Positions 8,728-17,842 of a DNA stretch of 64,000 bases are shown one piece after another. Numbering within the stretch: position 1 is the first letter of the stretch; each line of letters opens with the position of its first letter. Made by a program: the position numbers and the translations under genes. Source of the stretch: Jejubacter sp036620675 (lineage in GTDB: Bacteria > Pseudomonadota > Gammaproteobacteria > Enterobacterales > Enterobacteriaceae); NCBI GenBank assembly GCA_036620675.1, contig JAZHEE010000015.1. One strand, given 5' to 3'. The notes below the pieces were generated by a model that saw only the letters and a program-made list of their open reading frames with translations, ran no database searches and was not told where the DNA came from.

Positions 8728-9624
8728 CTATACCCACTCCCGCACTTTCAGAAATTCGCTCAGTTCAGCCTCCGGGCTGCCGGGTTCGGGGTGGTAGTCA
8801 TACTGCCAGCGCACCAGCGGCGGCATCGACATCAGTATCGATTCGGTACGTCCGCCGGTTTGCAGGCCGAACAGGGTGCCGCGATCCCAGACCAGGTTAA
8901 ACTCCACGTAACGTCCGCGGCGCCACAGCTGGAATTCGCGCTCGCGTTCGCCCCATGGCATAGCGCGACGCCGTTCGACGATCGGCAGATAAGCGTCAAG
9001 AAACCCCTGGCCGACGGCCTGCGTGAAGTCGAAGCAGTGGTCGAAATCCGGGGTGTTCAGATCGTCATAGAACAGGCCACCGATACCGCGCTGTTCATTG
9101 CGATGCCTGAGCCAGAAATATTCATCGCACCACTTCTTGTAGCGCGGATACACCTCTTCACCAAAGGGCAGACAGAGATCGCGCGCAGTGCGGTGCCAGT
9201 GACGGGCATCTTCCTCAAAGCCGTAATAAGGGGTGAGATCAAAGCCGCCGCCGAACCACCACACCGGAGGGGCATCCGGTTTTTCGGCAATGAAGAATCG
9301 CACGTTAGCGTGGCTGGTGGGAACGTATGGGTTGGTGGGATGCACCACCAGTGAAACCCCCATCGCTTCGAAGCTGCGGCCCGCCAGTTCGGGGCGGTGC
9401 GCCGTCGCGGAAGCTGGCATCTGGTCGCCATGGACGTGGGAAAAGTTAACCCCTGCCTGTTCGAACAGCTCGCCGTTCAGTACCCGGGTGCGGCCGCCGC
9501 CGCCGCCCGGGCGTTGCCAGTCGTCTTCGCGAAAGCGGGCGCCGTCGCGGCTGGCCAGTTCATGGCAAATGCTGTCCTGCAGTTCCAGCAGGCAGTTTTT
9601 TACTTTTTGAATATCGGATTTCAT
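8728..9624 (-). CDS. hemF: Oxygen-dependent coproporphyrinogen III oxidase
   Basis: Converts coproporphyrinogen III to protoporphyrinogen IX with O2 in heme synthesis; cytoplasmic. 298 residues versus 299 in E. coli HemF. Conserved features: a glycine run PGGGGGRTR at 39-47, the SLVVHPTNPY segment with His95, His105, and His142/His144, corresponding to the metal/active-site histidines of the family, and the GGGFDLTPYY motif at 125-134. The ATG overlaps the amiA stop (TAATG), so translation is probably coupled to amiA. Confidence 0.96.
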   Translation of the reverse strand: MKSDIQKVKNCLLELQDSICHELASRDGARFREDDWQRPGGGGGRTRVLNGELFEQAGVNFSHVHGDQMPASATAHRPELAGRSFEAMGVSLVVHPTNPYVPTSHANVRFFIAEKPDAPPVWWFGGGFDLTPYYGFEEDARHWHRTARDLCLPFGEEVYPRYKKWCDEYFWLRHRNEQRGIGGLFYDDLNTPDFDHCFDFTQAVGQGFLDAYLPIVERRRAMPWGEREREFQLWRRGRYVEFNLVWDRGTLFGLQTGGRTESILMSMPPLVRWQYDYHPEPGSPEAELSEFLKVREWV

Positions 9625-10499
9625 TATGATGTGCGTTTAGAGTGAGCCTTGTGGTTATCAAACCAGTTAAAATAGTTCACCACACCGCCTGCGATGGCAT
9701 GGGCTATCTTCTGGCGAAATGCGGTGGTGCCCAGCAGTCGTTCTTCCGCAGGGTTGGTGATAAACGAAGTTTCCACCAGCACCGATGGTATCGAAGGCGA
9801 TTTTAGCACCACAAAGGCGGCCTGTTCGGTGCTCTTGCTGTGCAGGCGATGCACCGCGCGAATCTGCTTAAGTACGTGAGAGCCCAGGGTCAGGCTGTTC
9901 TTAATGGTGTCAGTCTGCACCAGATCGAACAGCACCTGTTGCAGGTAGTGATCGCGATTTTTCGCCTTGTTGCCCGCGACGTCATCCGCAGCATTTTCGC
10001 GCTCGGACAGGTATTTCGCCATGGCGCTACTGGCCCCGCGGTTAGAGAGCGCAAAGACCGAGGCTCCGGAAACCGAAGGGTTGGTAAAGCCGTCCGCATG
10101 AATCGACATGAACAGATCGGCGCCGTGTTTGTGGGCTATCTCTACGCGATCGTAGAGCGGAATAAATTCGTCCGTTGTACGGGTCAGACGCGCGTCATAG
10201 CCTTTCTGGCGCAGAATGGTGCGCACATTTTTGGCGATGGCCAGCACTACGTGCTTCTCCATGGAGCCATTGCTCCCAAGCGCGCCGCTATCTATGCCGC
10301 CATGACCGGGATCCAGCATGATCACGCGGCGTCCCCCCGATTTTTTGTTGGGGGCGCTATGTCCGTTGTGGGTTTTTAATGCCTTACTCTCTTCTCTGGC
10401 GTACGCGCTATTGAGTCCGGCGAACGTCAGAGCCGCCAGACCGGTTAATAAAAACTGGCGGCGTGATGCAATGGGTTGCAGCGTCTTTATTTTACTCAT
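9624..10499 (-). CDS. amiA: N-acetylmuramoyl-L-alanine amidase AmiA
   Basis: Periplasmic zinc amidase that cleaves the peptide from muramic acid in septal peptidoglycan, aiding daughter-cell separation. 291 residues (E. coli 289). It has a Tat signal: SRRQFL at residues 12-17 followed by a hydrophobic stretch to about 34. Zinc and catalytic residues: His66 (LDPGHGG), Glu81, His134 (SIHADG) and Glu243 (LVETSFITN). ATG at 10499 is chosen because it places the twin arginine near the N-terminus as in E. coli; the open frame extends 20 codons further without support. First gene of amiA-hemF. Confidence 0.95.
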   Translation of the reverse strand: MSKIKTLQPIASRRQFLLTGLAALTFAGLNSAYAREESKALKTHNGHSAPNKKSGGRRVIMLDPGHGGIDSGALGSNGSMEKHVVLAIAKNVRTILRQKGYDARLTRTTDEFIPLYDRVEIAHKHGADLFMSIHADGFTNPSVSGASVFALSNRGASSAMAKYLSERENAADDVAGNKAKNRDHYLQQVLFDLVQTDTIKNSLTLGSHVLKQIRAVHRLHSKSTEQAAFVVLKSPSIPSVLVETSFITNPAEERLLGTTAFRQKIAHAIAGGVVNYFNWFDNHKAHSKRTS

Positions 10500-10772
10500 A
10501 CGGCCTTGTTGTTTTGTCTTTGTGATGTCCCTTGAAGCCTGACGGCTCCATATTGCCACGTAAGCCGCGCCTGCAAGGCGGGCCAGGGGGTTGTTACATC
10601 CTATCGTAACTTGCTAAACGCTGCTGGATGATAACAAATGTTTTACTTTTCATTTCAATCAATGACAGCGGCCATTATGCCATCGATAGCGACGATATGA
10701 GGCCAGGATATTGGCTATTTCTTCTATTGAAGCCATAATCAGCCTTTTCAGGGTAAAAACGCGGGGCTACTC

Positions 10773-11198
10773 ATGGAGATACGCATTTTTCGCCAGGATG
10801 ATTTCGAAGAGATAATTACGCTCTGGGAACGCTGCGATCTGCTGCGTCCCTGGAATGATCCTGAAATGGATATCGAACGTAAAATGAATCACGATCCGGA
10901 TCTGTTCCTGGTCGCCGAAGTCGGCGGAGAGATTGTCGGTTCGCTGATGGGCGGGTATGACGGCCATCGCGGCTCGGCATACTATCTGGGGGTACATCCG
11001 GAATTCCGCGGTCGCGGCATTGCTAATGCGCTGCTCAGTCGTCTTGAGAAAAAGCTGATTGCCCGGGGCTGCCCCAAAATCAATATTCAGGTACGTGAAG
11101 ATAATGACATCGTTATCGGTATGTATGAACGTCTTGGATATGAACAGCAGGACGTTATCAACCTTGGGCGGCGTCTGATAGAGGACGAAGAGTATTAG
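10773..11198 (+). CDS. ypeA: GNAT-family acetyltransferase YpeA
   Basis: 141 residues, the same as E. coli YpeA. A single Gcn5-related N-acetyltransferase domain: the acetyl-CoA pyrophosphate loop is RGRGIA at 79-84, preceded by the YYLGVHPEF strand, with the C-terminal YERLGY motif that often holds the acceptor-side tyrosine. The substrate is not established. Divergent from amiA across a 273-bp gap, as in E. coli. Confidence 0.92.
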   Translation: MEIRIFRQDDFEEIITLWERCDLLRPWNDPEMDIERKMNHDPDLFLVAEVGGEIVGSLMGGYDGHRGSAYYLGVHPEFRGRGIANALLSRLEKKLIARGCPKINIQVREDNDIVIGMYERLGYEQQDVINLGRRLIEDEEY

Positions 11199-11497
11199 AT
11201 TGCGCCTCTTGGCCTCTGACGCGGCGTTGAGCGAAAAATCCGCAGGTAAGGCGGAGGGCGCCGGGCAGAGCGCTCCTCTGCTCAGGTCTGGTAGCGCGCC
11301 AGCGGGTTGTTCGCTCTTGCCCCGAAGGGGCCAGGGTACTTTTTACGCATAGATTGTCTGGTTACTTGTCGCTGATTGAATTTGGAAAATGTCCGCCAGT
11401 ATCATCTATGCAGAGTGAATAACAGACATTGCCTGGCTAACTCATTGAACAGGGTAAAGTTTACGCAGTGTGTACCCGTTAATAACTTTCTTGCCTT
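11199..11497. other. Intergenic stretch, no gene seen
   Basis: About 300 bases between ypeA and the DUF3289 remnant. A GCCCCGAAGGGGC palindrome at 11319-11331 is followed by a short T-run and may be a weak terminator for ypeA. I see no conserved reading frame. Confidence 0.4.
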
Positions 11498-11560
11498 ACG
11501 GGTTCCTGTTATTTAAATAGTGGCTTCCATATTGGTTATAAAGGGCCCGAGATTGGGCCT
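11498..11560 (-). pseudogene. 3'-end remnant of a second DUF3289 gene
   Basis: Bases 11498-11547 match 12080-12129, the end of the intact DUF3289 gene, at 47 of 50 positions. Translated, the remnant reads NLGPFITNMEATI and then a stop, against RPFMTNMEATIEITGTR in the intact copy. Only the tail is left. It shows that a tandem copy once lay downstream of the DUF943 gene. Confidence 0.65.
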
Positions 11561-11609
11561 GTTAAACTGTAGTGATTTTATGAGAGTATGCGCCCCCAGA
11601 AGCAAGGAC

Positions 11610-12077
11610 TTAATTGTATTTTATTTTGGTAATGTTTCCCCTGTTATCTAAATGATAATTATCACCATCATGGGGCTTGAATGTTATATTGAAATTTCTA
11701 CTTTTATTAACGGTGAAAACAGCATTCTTTTCGATGCAGTTTACTTTTGTTTTTATATCGGAAAAACATCGCCTGTCATATTTTCCTTCCTCCTTGTAGC
11801 CATCACCAAAATCCCAGAATACAATGGTGAAGTATCCGGATGAGGATGGCTTTGGTATGTTGTACTTATCCTTTAGCCTGTCTTTGTTTTCAAGCCACCA
11901 GTTTATTTTTCCCCTGTCTGTAATTGGGTAGTTCCTGACTAAAACGGATGCATGGTTACCCTCTTCATGGACTGCAATCACTTTCACCGGACGCAATGAT
12001 AACCAAAGCCAGTAGCTTAGCAGTGTACAGACAATCAGAAACAGCAGGAAAATGGTTTTCTTATTTTTTACTTTCAT
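11610..12077 (-). CDS. DUF943 family membrane-anchored protein
   Basis: 155 residues with an N-terminal membrane anchor (residues 9-29) and a soluble remainder. The body matches the enterobacterial DUF943 family: conserved VLVRNYPITDRGKINWWL (about 45-62), YNIPKP, and FWDFGDGYKE (about 87-96), with two cysteines (C104, C114) that could pair outside the cytoplasm. Function unknown. The gene overlaps the upstream DUF3289 gene by ATGA, and the two families are often neighbours, so a toxin-immunity or effector-partner relation is a reasonable inference. AT-rich like its partner. Confidence 0.75.
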   Translation of the reverse strand: MKVKNKKTIFLLFLIVCTLLSYWLWLSLRPVKVIAVHEEGNHASVLVRNYPITDRGKINWWLENKDRLKDKYNIPKPSSSGYFTIVFWDFGDGYKEEGKYDRRCFSDIKTKVNCIEKNAVFTVNKSRNFNITFKPHDGDNYHLDNRGNITKIKYN

Positions 12078-12940
12078 TTACGGGTTCCTGTTATTTCAAT
12101 AGTAGCTTCCATATTGGTCATAAAGGGCCTGAAACCAAACTGGCTGTAACGCTGGAGTACAAACCAGATACGGAAAAACCGGAGCTGGTTAAATTTAGTT
12201 TTTGATATATCGTCGCTATCCAGGCCGAAGTGATCCTGAACCTTATAGTGAACAACGGCACGGTAGCGATCGTCATCAACCTGTAGTGATTTGATGGTGA
12301 TATGGGTTGCCCAGGTATCATGCACGGTTATTCCCATACCGTTAAAGTTATCCTGGAATCGATCAAATTTAGGGAGTTTTCCATCCATAATTGCCATTCT
12401 GAGTTCATTTTTTCCATCCATGGGGTAACATTTATTTTCCCAGTCAATATTTTTTTTAATAGCTTCATCCAAATATAAGCGAGTACTGTTTGGTGTGTTA
12501 TCCGATAAAATATGCTCCTTTAGCGCCCTGTCCAGTAACATATGCCTGAACGGTGCGCCGCTGGCCCCCTGCATATGGGTGATCATCTGCTTTATTAGCG
12601 ATTTATAAGGGCCGTATATCGCAAAGGCGCGGGACAAATCCCGGAATTCGTCAAAGAGTATAGCGGCACACTGCTGACGGGTGATTTTTTCCCCTGTGCC
12701 GCGGGAGCCATGAAACCTTGACTGTGGCTGCCTGAACGGGGTGATTTTTGCCAGCGTGTATGGGTTTGCCCTGTTGGAAACATCTATCAGGTGAAACTGT
12801 GTTTTTAGCTGGCTTTCGGACAGGTCGCCGCAGCGCATATCGCTGGCGCGGTAGTCGTCCATCCATTTTTGCGTTTTAAATATCGTGCAGGGAAACTGAA
12901 GTGCAGGCATAAAAAGACGTTCCTTATCGTAATAGCCCAT
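12074..12940 (-). CDS. DUF3289 family protein
   Basis: 288 residues if ATG 12940 is used (278 if the ATG at 12910, preceded by AAGGA, is used; both have possible ribosome sites). No signal peptide or membrane span. The C-terminal half carries the DUF3289 hallmark: a VQDHFGLD segment followed by FRIWFVLQRY and a FRPFMTN end. Function unknown. It is translationally coupled to a DUF943 gene, and the remnant at 11498-11560 shows the pair was once at least partly tandem. Low GC and island-like context suggest an acquired interbacterial module; that is inference. Confidence 0.75.
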   Translation of the reverse strand: MGYYDKERLFMPALQFPCTIFKTQKWMDDYRASDMRCGDLSESQLKTQFHLIDVSNRANPYTLAKITPFRQPQSRFHGSRGTGEKITRQQCAAILFDEFRDLSRAFAIYGPYKSLIKQMITHMQGASGAPFRHMLLDRALKEHILSDNTPNSTRLYLDEAIKKNIDWENKCYPMDGKNELRMAIMDGKLPKFDRFQDNFNGMGITVHDTWATHITIKSLQVDDDRYRAVVHYKVQDHFGLDSDDISKTKFNQLRFFRIWFVLQRYSQFGFRPFMTNMEATIEITGTRK

Positions 12941-13225
12941 GCAGCCTTACATATCACAATACTATATATGTGTCTTGCCATAGTGTCATATTGCATCTCT
13001 TTACTACGCGAATTCAGATTTCTGAACGTGTCGTAATGCGCCGATTTTCTTTTAACACGGCAAAGCCACGCCTCACAACATGAGGTTTTTGTACCAATGG
13101 GGGGCAGGGAGGAGCGAACAATAAGATCAGGGTAATAAAAATGGTATATGGATACCGGGATAACGACGACTTCTTCCTGAAGAGCAAAGTCGCATTTCCC
13201 GGTAAGGCGTAATGAATCTGATATA
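12941..13225. other. Intergenic stretch, no gene called
   Basis: 285 bases upstream of the DUF3289 gene. The long minus-strand frame that crosses it (to 13293) runs out of phase through the DUF3289 gene and has no ribosome site. AT-rich; it may hold the promoter of the DUF3289-DUF943 pair and decayed island DNA. Confidence 0.4.
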
Positions 13226-13615
13226 TTATGGCCTGGTAATTTTCTTAACGTCGATTTCGACCGAGTTCCAGTCTTTATCCACTTCGCCTTCAATACGCAC
13301 TTTATCTTTTGGGGTTACCGTCAGGCCGCCCCAGACGTCGTCGTCGATATCGACATTGACGGAGCCGCTGGCATCGCGGAATTCATACAGCTCTTTACCC
13401 ACTTTACGCAGGATGTTGCCTTCCAGCACCACCCAACTGTCGTCGCGCAGGCCTTTTGCTTTTTCCACCGTAGTGCTGGAAACGTTAGGGCCGACAAAAC
13501 CGCCCTGGCGTTGGGTTGACTGATCCGGCCCAGAAAAGCCGCCATTCTGAGCCATCGCGGAGGTTGCGGTCAGTGCTGCGGTTGCAAGCAGCAGAGCCAG
13601 AACGCTTTTTTTCAT
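13226..13615 (-). CDS. YgiW/YdeI-family periplasmic OB-fold stress protein
   Basis: 129 residues: a signal peptide (cleavage after Ala22, AMA-QN) and a bacterial OB-fold domain beginning near residue 46 (TVEKAKGLRDDSWVVLEGNI). The family includes E. coli YgiW (130 residues) and YdeI, linked to tolerance of peroxide, acid and cationic peptides. AGGAGAT-type ribosome site just upstream. It is not at this position in E. coli K-12, so I do not assign ygiW itself. Convergent with the DUF3289 island and divergent from yfeZ. Confidence 0.85.
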   Translation of the reverse strand: MKKSVLALLLATAALTATSAMAQNGGFSGPDQSTQRQGGFVGPNVSSTTVEKAKGLRDDSWVVLEGNILRKVGKELYEFRDASGSVNVDIDDDVWGGLTVTPKDKVRIEGEVDKDWNSVEIDVKKITRP

Positions 13616-13709
13616 CTCAATCTCCTTATTCTTCGGGATACGAATATGTGCGTATCGCTTTCACAATGCCATAATCTGTCACTTCCATCTTATCTAAACC
13701 TTAAGGCAT

Positions 13710-14165
13710 ATGTGGGAAGCATCTGATTATAATAGCCATGGCTGGTTAAGACTGCCGCCGCTATTTTGGGCGGTGCTGGTGCTACAGGCCCGAACCTGGG
13801 TGCTGCTGGTGCTGGCAGGGGCTTCACGCCAGCAGGGAGAGACGCTGCTGGCGCTGTTTTATCCGGATCGCACCGCGTTCTGGCTGGGCCTGCTGGCGGG
13901 GATACCAGCGGCGCTGGCTTTTTTACTTAGCGGGCGGCGTCAGCGTTTCCCACGGCTGTGGCGTGGATGGCGTCGGGTGCTTATCGTGACCCAATCGCTT
14001 CTTTCGCTCTGGCAGCTGTGGTTGCTGGCCCAGGGGGAGGCGGAAACCGTGACCGCCCTGGCGCTACTCATCGTCGATCTGCTGGCGCTATGGTGGCTTC
14101 TGGTTAGCCGTCGTTTGCGTGCCTGTTTTACGCCGTTTGATGAACATAATGGCACTTTTAGCTGA
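13710..14165 (+). CDS. yfeZ: Inner membrane protein YfeZ (DUF2919)
   Basis: 151 residues, recognisably YfeZ: an N-terminal cytoplasmic stretch ending LRLPPLFW, QARTWVLLVLAGASR, an FYPD segment, and four hydrophobic segments (about 18-36, 51-69, 88-107, 113-131). Function unknown. It is followed after 46 bp by yfeY and then yfeX, the same order as in E. coli. Confidence 0.88.
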   Translation: MWEASDYNSHGWLRLPPLFWAVLVLQARTWVLLVLAGASRQQGETLLALFYPDRTAFWLGLLAGIPAALAFLLSGRRQRFPRLWRGWRRVLIVTQSLLSLWQLWLLAQGEAETVTALALLIVDLLALWWLLVSRRLRACFTPFDEHNGTFS

Positions 14166-14211
14166 TGCCGCACTCCAACTGTGCGTCACACAACAAGTAC
14201 GGGAATAAGGA

Positions 14212-14793
14212 ATGAAGAAACTGCGAGCGTTACTGATGGGGAGCATGGTGCTGATGGCCAGCGGTTGTTCGACCTTGTCTGAAGTTCACTGGTCGAAAAT
14301 GGCGCCATGGAACTGGTTTGGCTCCTCGATTAGCGTCAGCGACAGCGGGGTAGGGGGAATCGGCGCCGCTACGCCGCTTAACGAAGAGGCCATTGCCGAC
14401 GGCCTGAACGGAGATTACCGGCTGCGCAGCGGTATGAGGATGACCGACGGTCGGGTGATGAGCTATTACGAAGCCCTGAAAGATGACAACGTGGCGCTGA
14501 TAATTAGCGGCGATGGCGGCCATGTAGGAAAAATCATCGTAATGGATGAGGATATCGCTACTGCTGAAGGCGGCGTTAAATTGGGAACGCCTTTTAGCGA
14601 TCTTTACCGTAAGGCCTATGGCGCCTGTACCAAAGGCAGCGGCGAGGATGCCGAGCTGGTGGTCTGTAAGGCGCCGAACAGCCAGCATCTGAGCTATCTG
14701 TTTGGCGGCACATGGCGTGGGCCGGAAGGGCTGATGCCTTCAGATGATACATTAAAAGAATGGCGGCTTAAAAAGATCGTCTGGCAGCGTTAA
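14212..14793 (+). CDS. yfeY: Outer membrane lipoprotein YfeY
   Basis: 193 residues with a lipobox LMASGC, Cys19 being the lipidated residue. The conserved body includes WSKMAPWNWFGSS, DGDYRLRSGM-like text and a PEGLMPSDDTLK end, all as in E. coli YfeY (191). A role in envelope homeostasis is suspected because E. coli yfeY belongs to the sigma-E regulon. AATAAGGA precedes the ATG. Confidence 0.9.
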   Translation: MKKLRALLMGSMVLMASGCSTLSEVHWSKMAPWNWFGSSISVSDSGVGGIGAATPLNEEAIADGLNGDYRLRSGMRMTDGRVMSYYEALKDDNVALIISGDGGHVGKIIVMDEDIATAEGGVKLGTPFSDLYRKAYGACTKGSGEDAELVVCKAPNSQHLSYLFGGTWRGPEGLMPSDDTLKEWRLKKIVWQR

Positions 14794-14918
14794 GCCGCGC
14801 TACTATATAGCCTCTGCAGCGCCGCGTTTCTGCGGCGCTGAGTTCACGACTGGACGGGCAGCATAAGCCCGCATAAGCCTCAACGAGCCGTTGTTCATTT
14901 TATTTTTCAGGAGGAGTT

Positions 14919-15818
14919 ATGTCCCGGGTGCAGACCGGTATTTTGCCGGAACATTGTCGCGCTGCTATCTGGCTGGAAGCGCGTTTTCAGGGGGATTTCG
15001 CTGCGCTGAAGCAGGGATGTCAGGATTTTCATGCGCGACTGGAAGCGCTGCGCGCCCAGTGGCCGGATGCCCGTCTCGGCGCGGTGGTGGCTTTTGGCCA
15101 CGATCTGTGGCGCGATCTGAGCGGCGGCGCAGGCGCGCCAGAGCTGAAAGATTTTACCCCGCTTGGCAAGGGACTGGCTCCGGCCACCCAACGTGATGTG
15201 CTGATTCACATTCTCTCCTGGCGTCATGATGTGAACTTCAGTGCCGCTCAGGCCGCGCTGGCGGCTTTCGGTGGCGTGCTGAAGGTCGAAGAGGAGATCC
15301 ACGGCTTCCGCTGGGTTGAAGAGCGCGATCTCAGTGGTTTCGTGGATGGCACCGAAAACCCGGCCGGCGAGGAGCTGCGCCGCGAGTATGGCATCATCAA
15401 CGGCGGCGTGGACGATGGCGGCAGCTATGTGTTCGCCCAGCGCTGGGAACATAACCTGAAGCAGCTCGGTAATATTAGCATCCCCGATCAGGAGATGATT
15501 ATTGGTCGTACCAAAGTGGCGAATGAAGAGATTGAACCGGAAGAGCGTCCGGTGACTTCGCACCTGAGCCGGGTGGATCTGGAAGAAGACGGCAAGAGCC
15601 TGAAGATTATTCGCCAGAGTCTGCCCTATGGCACCGCCAGCGGCACTCACGGTCTGTACTTCATTGCCTATTGTGCGCGGTTGCACAACATTGAGCAGCA
15701 ACTGCTGAGCATGTTTGGCGAAACCGATGGTAAACGCGACGCCATGCTGCGCTTTACCAAACCCGTTACCGGCGGCTACTACTTCGCCCCTTCCCTGGAC
15801 CGGCTTCTGGCCCTGTGA
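14919..15818 (+). CDS. yfeX: Dye-decolorizing heme peroxidase YfeX
   Basis: 299 residues, the same as E. coli YfeX. DyP-type peroxidase fold: GFVDGTENP at 140-148 with catalytic Asp143, proximal heme ligand His215 and distal Arg232. Cytoplasmic; reported activities include porphyrinogen oxidation, and a proposed deferrochelatase role is disputed. A strong ribosome site, AGGAGG at 14908-14913, precedes the ATG. A 171-bp gap then separates it from cysP. Confidence 0.94.
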   Translation: MSRVQTGILPEHCRAAIWLEARFQGDFAALKQGCQDFHARLEALRAQWPDARLGAVVAFGHDLWRDLSGGAGAPELKDFTPLGKGLAPATQRDVLIHILSWRHDVNFSAAQAALAAFGGVLKVEEEIHGFRWVEERDLSGFVDGTENPAGEELRREYGIINGGVDDGGSYVFAQRWEHNLKQLGNISIPDQEMIIGRTKVANEEIEPEERPVTSHLSRVDLEEDGKSLKIIRQSLPYGTASGTHGLYFIAYCARLHNIEQQLLSMFGETDGKRDAMLRFTKPVTGGYYFAPSLDRLLAL

Positions 15819-15989
15819 GTCCACTGCAGCGTGGCTTTCCGGCCGCGCTGCCTTCTTATATTGTTTTGCGCTTGTAAATCACCAAACGGTATATAAAAGC
15901 GTTACAGCTTTGCCTCCCGTTATAAATACACTGATATCCATTGAAGTAAGGGCGTGATAGCTGCTGATTTCAGATATTAGGGTGGGAGA

Positions 15990-17009
15990 ATGTCCGTTAA
16001 GTCACTAAAAACATCAGGACGCGCGCTGGCCGTTTCGCTGCTACTGCTGGTGGGGCAGGCGCAGGCGACCGAGCTGCTCAACAGTTCCTATGACGTTTCG
16101 CGCGAGCTGTTCGCCGCGTTGAATCCGCCGTTCGTCAAACAGTGGGCCAGCGAAAACCACGGCGATCCCCTGACCATCAAACAGTCCCACGCCGGATCAT
16201 CGAAACAGGCGCTGGCGATTTTGCAGGGCTTAAAAGCCGATGTTGTAACTTATAACCAGGTGACCGATGTGCAGATTCTGCACGATCGCGGTCGTCTGCT
16301 GCCCGCTGACTGGCAGAGCCGTCTGGCGAACCACAGCTCACCGTTCTATTCCACCATGGCCTTTCTGGTACGTAAGGGAAACCCGAAAAATATCCATAGC
16401 TGGCAGGATCTGGGGCGCAGCGACGTTAAGCTTATCTTCCCCAATCCGAAGACTTCGGGCAACGCCCGTTACACATACCTGGCGGCCTGGGGCGCTTCCT
16501 GGAAAGCGAACGGCGGCGATAAGGCGAAAACCGAACAGTTTATGACCCGCTTCCTGAAGAATGTTGAGGTGTTCGACACCGGCGGGCGCGGCGCCACTAC
16601 CAGCTTTGTGGAGCGCGGGCTGGGCGATGTGCTGATTAGCTTCGAATCTGAAGTGAACAATATTCGTAATCAGTATCCGGATCGGCAGTTCGAGGTGGTG
16701 GTACCGAAGGTCAACGTACTGGCGGAATTCCCGGTGGCCTGGCTGGATAAAAATGTGGAGTCCCGCGGTACCGAAAAGGCGGCGAAGGCTTACCTGAACT
16801 ATCTCTACAGCCCATCGGCTCAGAAAATTATTACCGATTTCTACTACCGGGTGAATAACCCGAAGTTGATGGGGCAGTTGAAGGATCGATTCCCGGAAAC
16901 TGAGCTGTTCCGGGTGGAAGATCTGTTCGGCAGCTGGAATGAGGCGATGAAAACCCATTTCGCCAGCGGCGGGGAGCTGGATAAACTGCTGGCGGCGGGG
17001 CGTAGCTAA
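15990..17009 (+). CDS. cysP: Thiosulfate-binding periplasmic protein CysP
   Basis: 339 residues (E. coli 338). A signal peptide ends at AQA (24-26) before TELLNSSYDVSRE, the conserved mature start. Binds thiosulfate (and sulfate) and delivers it to the CysUWA ABC importer. First gene of cysPUWA; the stop overlaps cysU (TAATG). In E. coli the operon is activated by CysB with N-acetylserine, and the AT-rich 170 bp upstream would hold that site, though I could not define it. Confidence 0.95.
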   Translation: MSVKSLKTSGRALAVSLLLLVGQAQATELLNSSYDVSRELFAALNPPFVKQWASENHGDPLTIKQSHAGSSKQALAILQGLKADVVTYNQVTDVQILHDRGRLLPADWQSRLANHSSPFYSTMAFLVRKGNPKNIHSWQDLGRSDVKLIFPNPKTSGNARYTYLAAWGASWKANGGDKAKTEQFMTRFLKNVEVFDTGGRGATTSFVERGLGDVLISFESEVNNIRNQYPDRQFEVVVPKVNVLAEFPVAWLDKNVESRGTEKAAKAYLNYLYSPSAQKIITDFYYRVNNPKLMGQLKDRFPETELFRVEDLFGSWNEAMKTHFASGGELDKLLAAGRS

Positions 17010-17842
17010 TGTTTGCGGTTGCATCGAAGCGCGTGCTGCCAGGTTTTACCCTGAGCCTGGGCACCAGTCTGTTGTTTGTCTGCCTGATCCTGCTGCTGCC
17101 GTTGAGCGCACTGGTGATGCAGCTCTCCCAGATGACGCTGGCGCAATACTGGGAGGTGATTACGAATCCGCAGGTGGTCGCCGCCTATAAGGTAACGCTG
17201 CTTTCCGCCGCGGTAGCATCGGTGTTTAACGGCGTTTTCGGCATGTTGATGGCCTGGATTCTGACCCGCTATCAGTTCCCCGGCCGTAGCCTGCTGGATG
17301 GTCTGATGGATCTGCCGTTCGCGCTGCCGACCGCCGTGGCGGGTCTGACTTTGGCGTCGCTCTTTTCCGCTCATGGCCTGTACGGCGAATGGTTGGGTGA
17401 AATGGGTATTAAGGTGACCTATACCTGGCTTGGTATCGCGGTAGCGATGGCCTTCACCAGCGTCCCCTTTGTGGTGCGTACCGTTCAACCGGTGCTGGAA
17501 GAGCTGGGGCCCGAGTACGAAGAGGCGGCCCAGACTCTGGGAGCGACCCGCTTTCAGAGCTTTCGTCGGGTGGTGCTGCCGGAACTTTCCCCGGCGCTGC
17601 TTGCCGGCGTGGCGCTCTCTTTTACCCGCAGCCTGGGCGAATTCGGCGCGGTGATCTTTATCGCCGGCAATATTGCATGGAAGACCGAAGTCACCTCGCT
17701 GATGATCTTTGTGCGCCTGCAGGAGTTTGATTATCCGGCGGCCAGCGCCGTGGCGTCGGTTATCCTGGGCGCGTCGCTGCTGTTGCTGTTTAGCATCAAT
17801 ACGTTGCAGAGCCGCTTTGGCAAACGGGTAGGGGGGCACTGA
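17009..17842 (+). CDS. cysU: Sulfate/thiosulfate ABC permease CysU (CysT)
   Basis: 277 residues, E. coli length. Six predicted membrane spans and the cytoplasmic EAA loop (EEAAQTLGATRFQSFRRVVLP, about residues 170-190) that docks onto the CysA ATPase. Overlaps cysP at the start (TAATG) and cysW at the end (TGATG), so the operon is translated as a coupled set. Confidence 0.95.
   Translation: MFAVASKRVLPGFTLSLGTSLLFVCLILLLPLSALVMQLSQMTLAQYWEVITNPQVVAAYKVTLLSAAVASVFNGVFGMLMAWILTRYQFPGRSLLDGLMDLPFALPTAVAGLTLASLFSAHGLYGEWLGEMGIKVTYTWLGIAVAMAFTSVPFVVRTVQPVLEELGPEYEEAAQTLGATRFQSFRRVVLPELSPALLAGVALSFTRSLGEFGAVIFIAGNIAWKTEVTSLMIFVRLQEFDYPAASAVASVILGASLLLLFSINTLQSRFGKRVGGH

Noticed and set aside
12805..13293. 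162-codon minus frame upstream of the DUF3289 gene
   Set aside because: Its last third reads the DUF3289 gene out of phase, and the remainder has no recognisable family.
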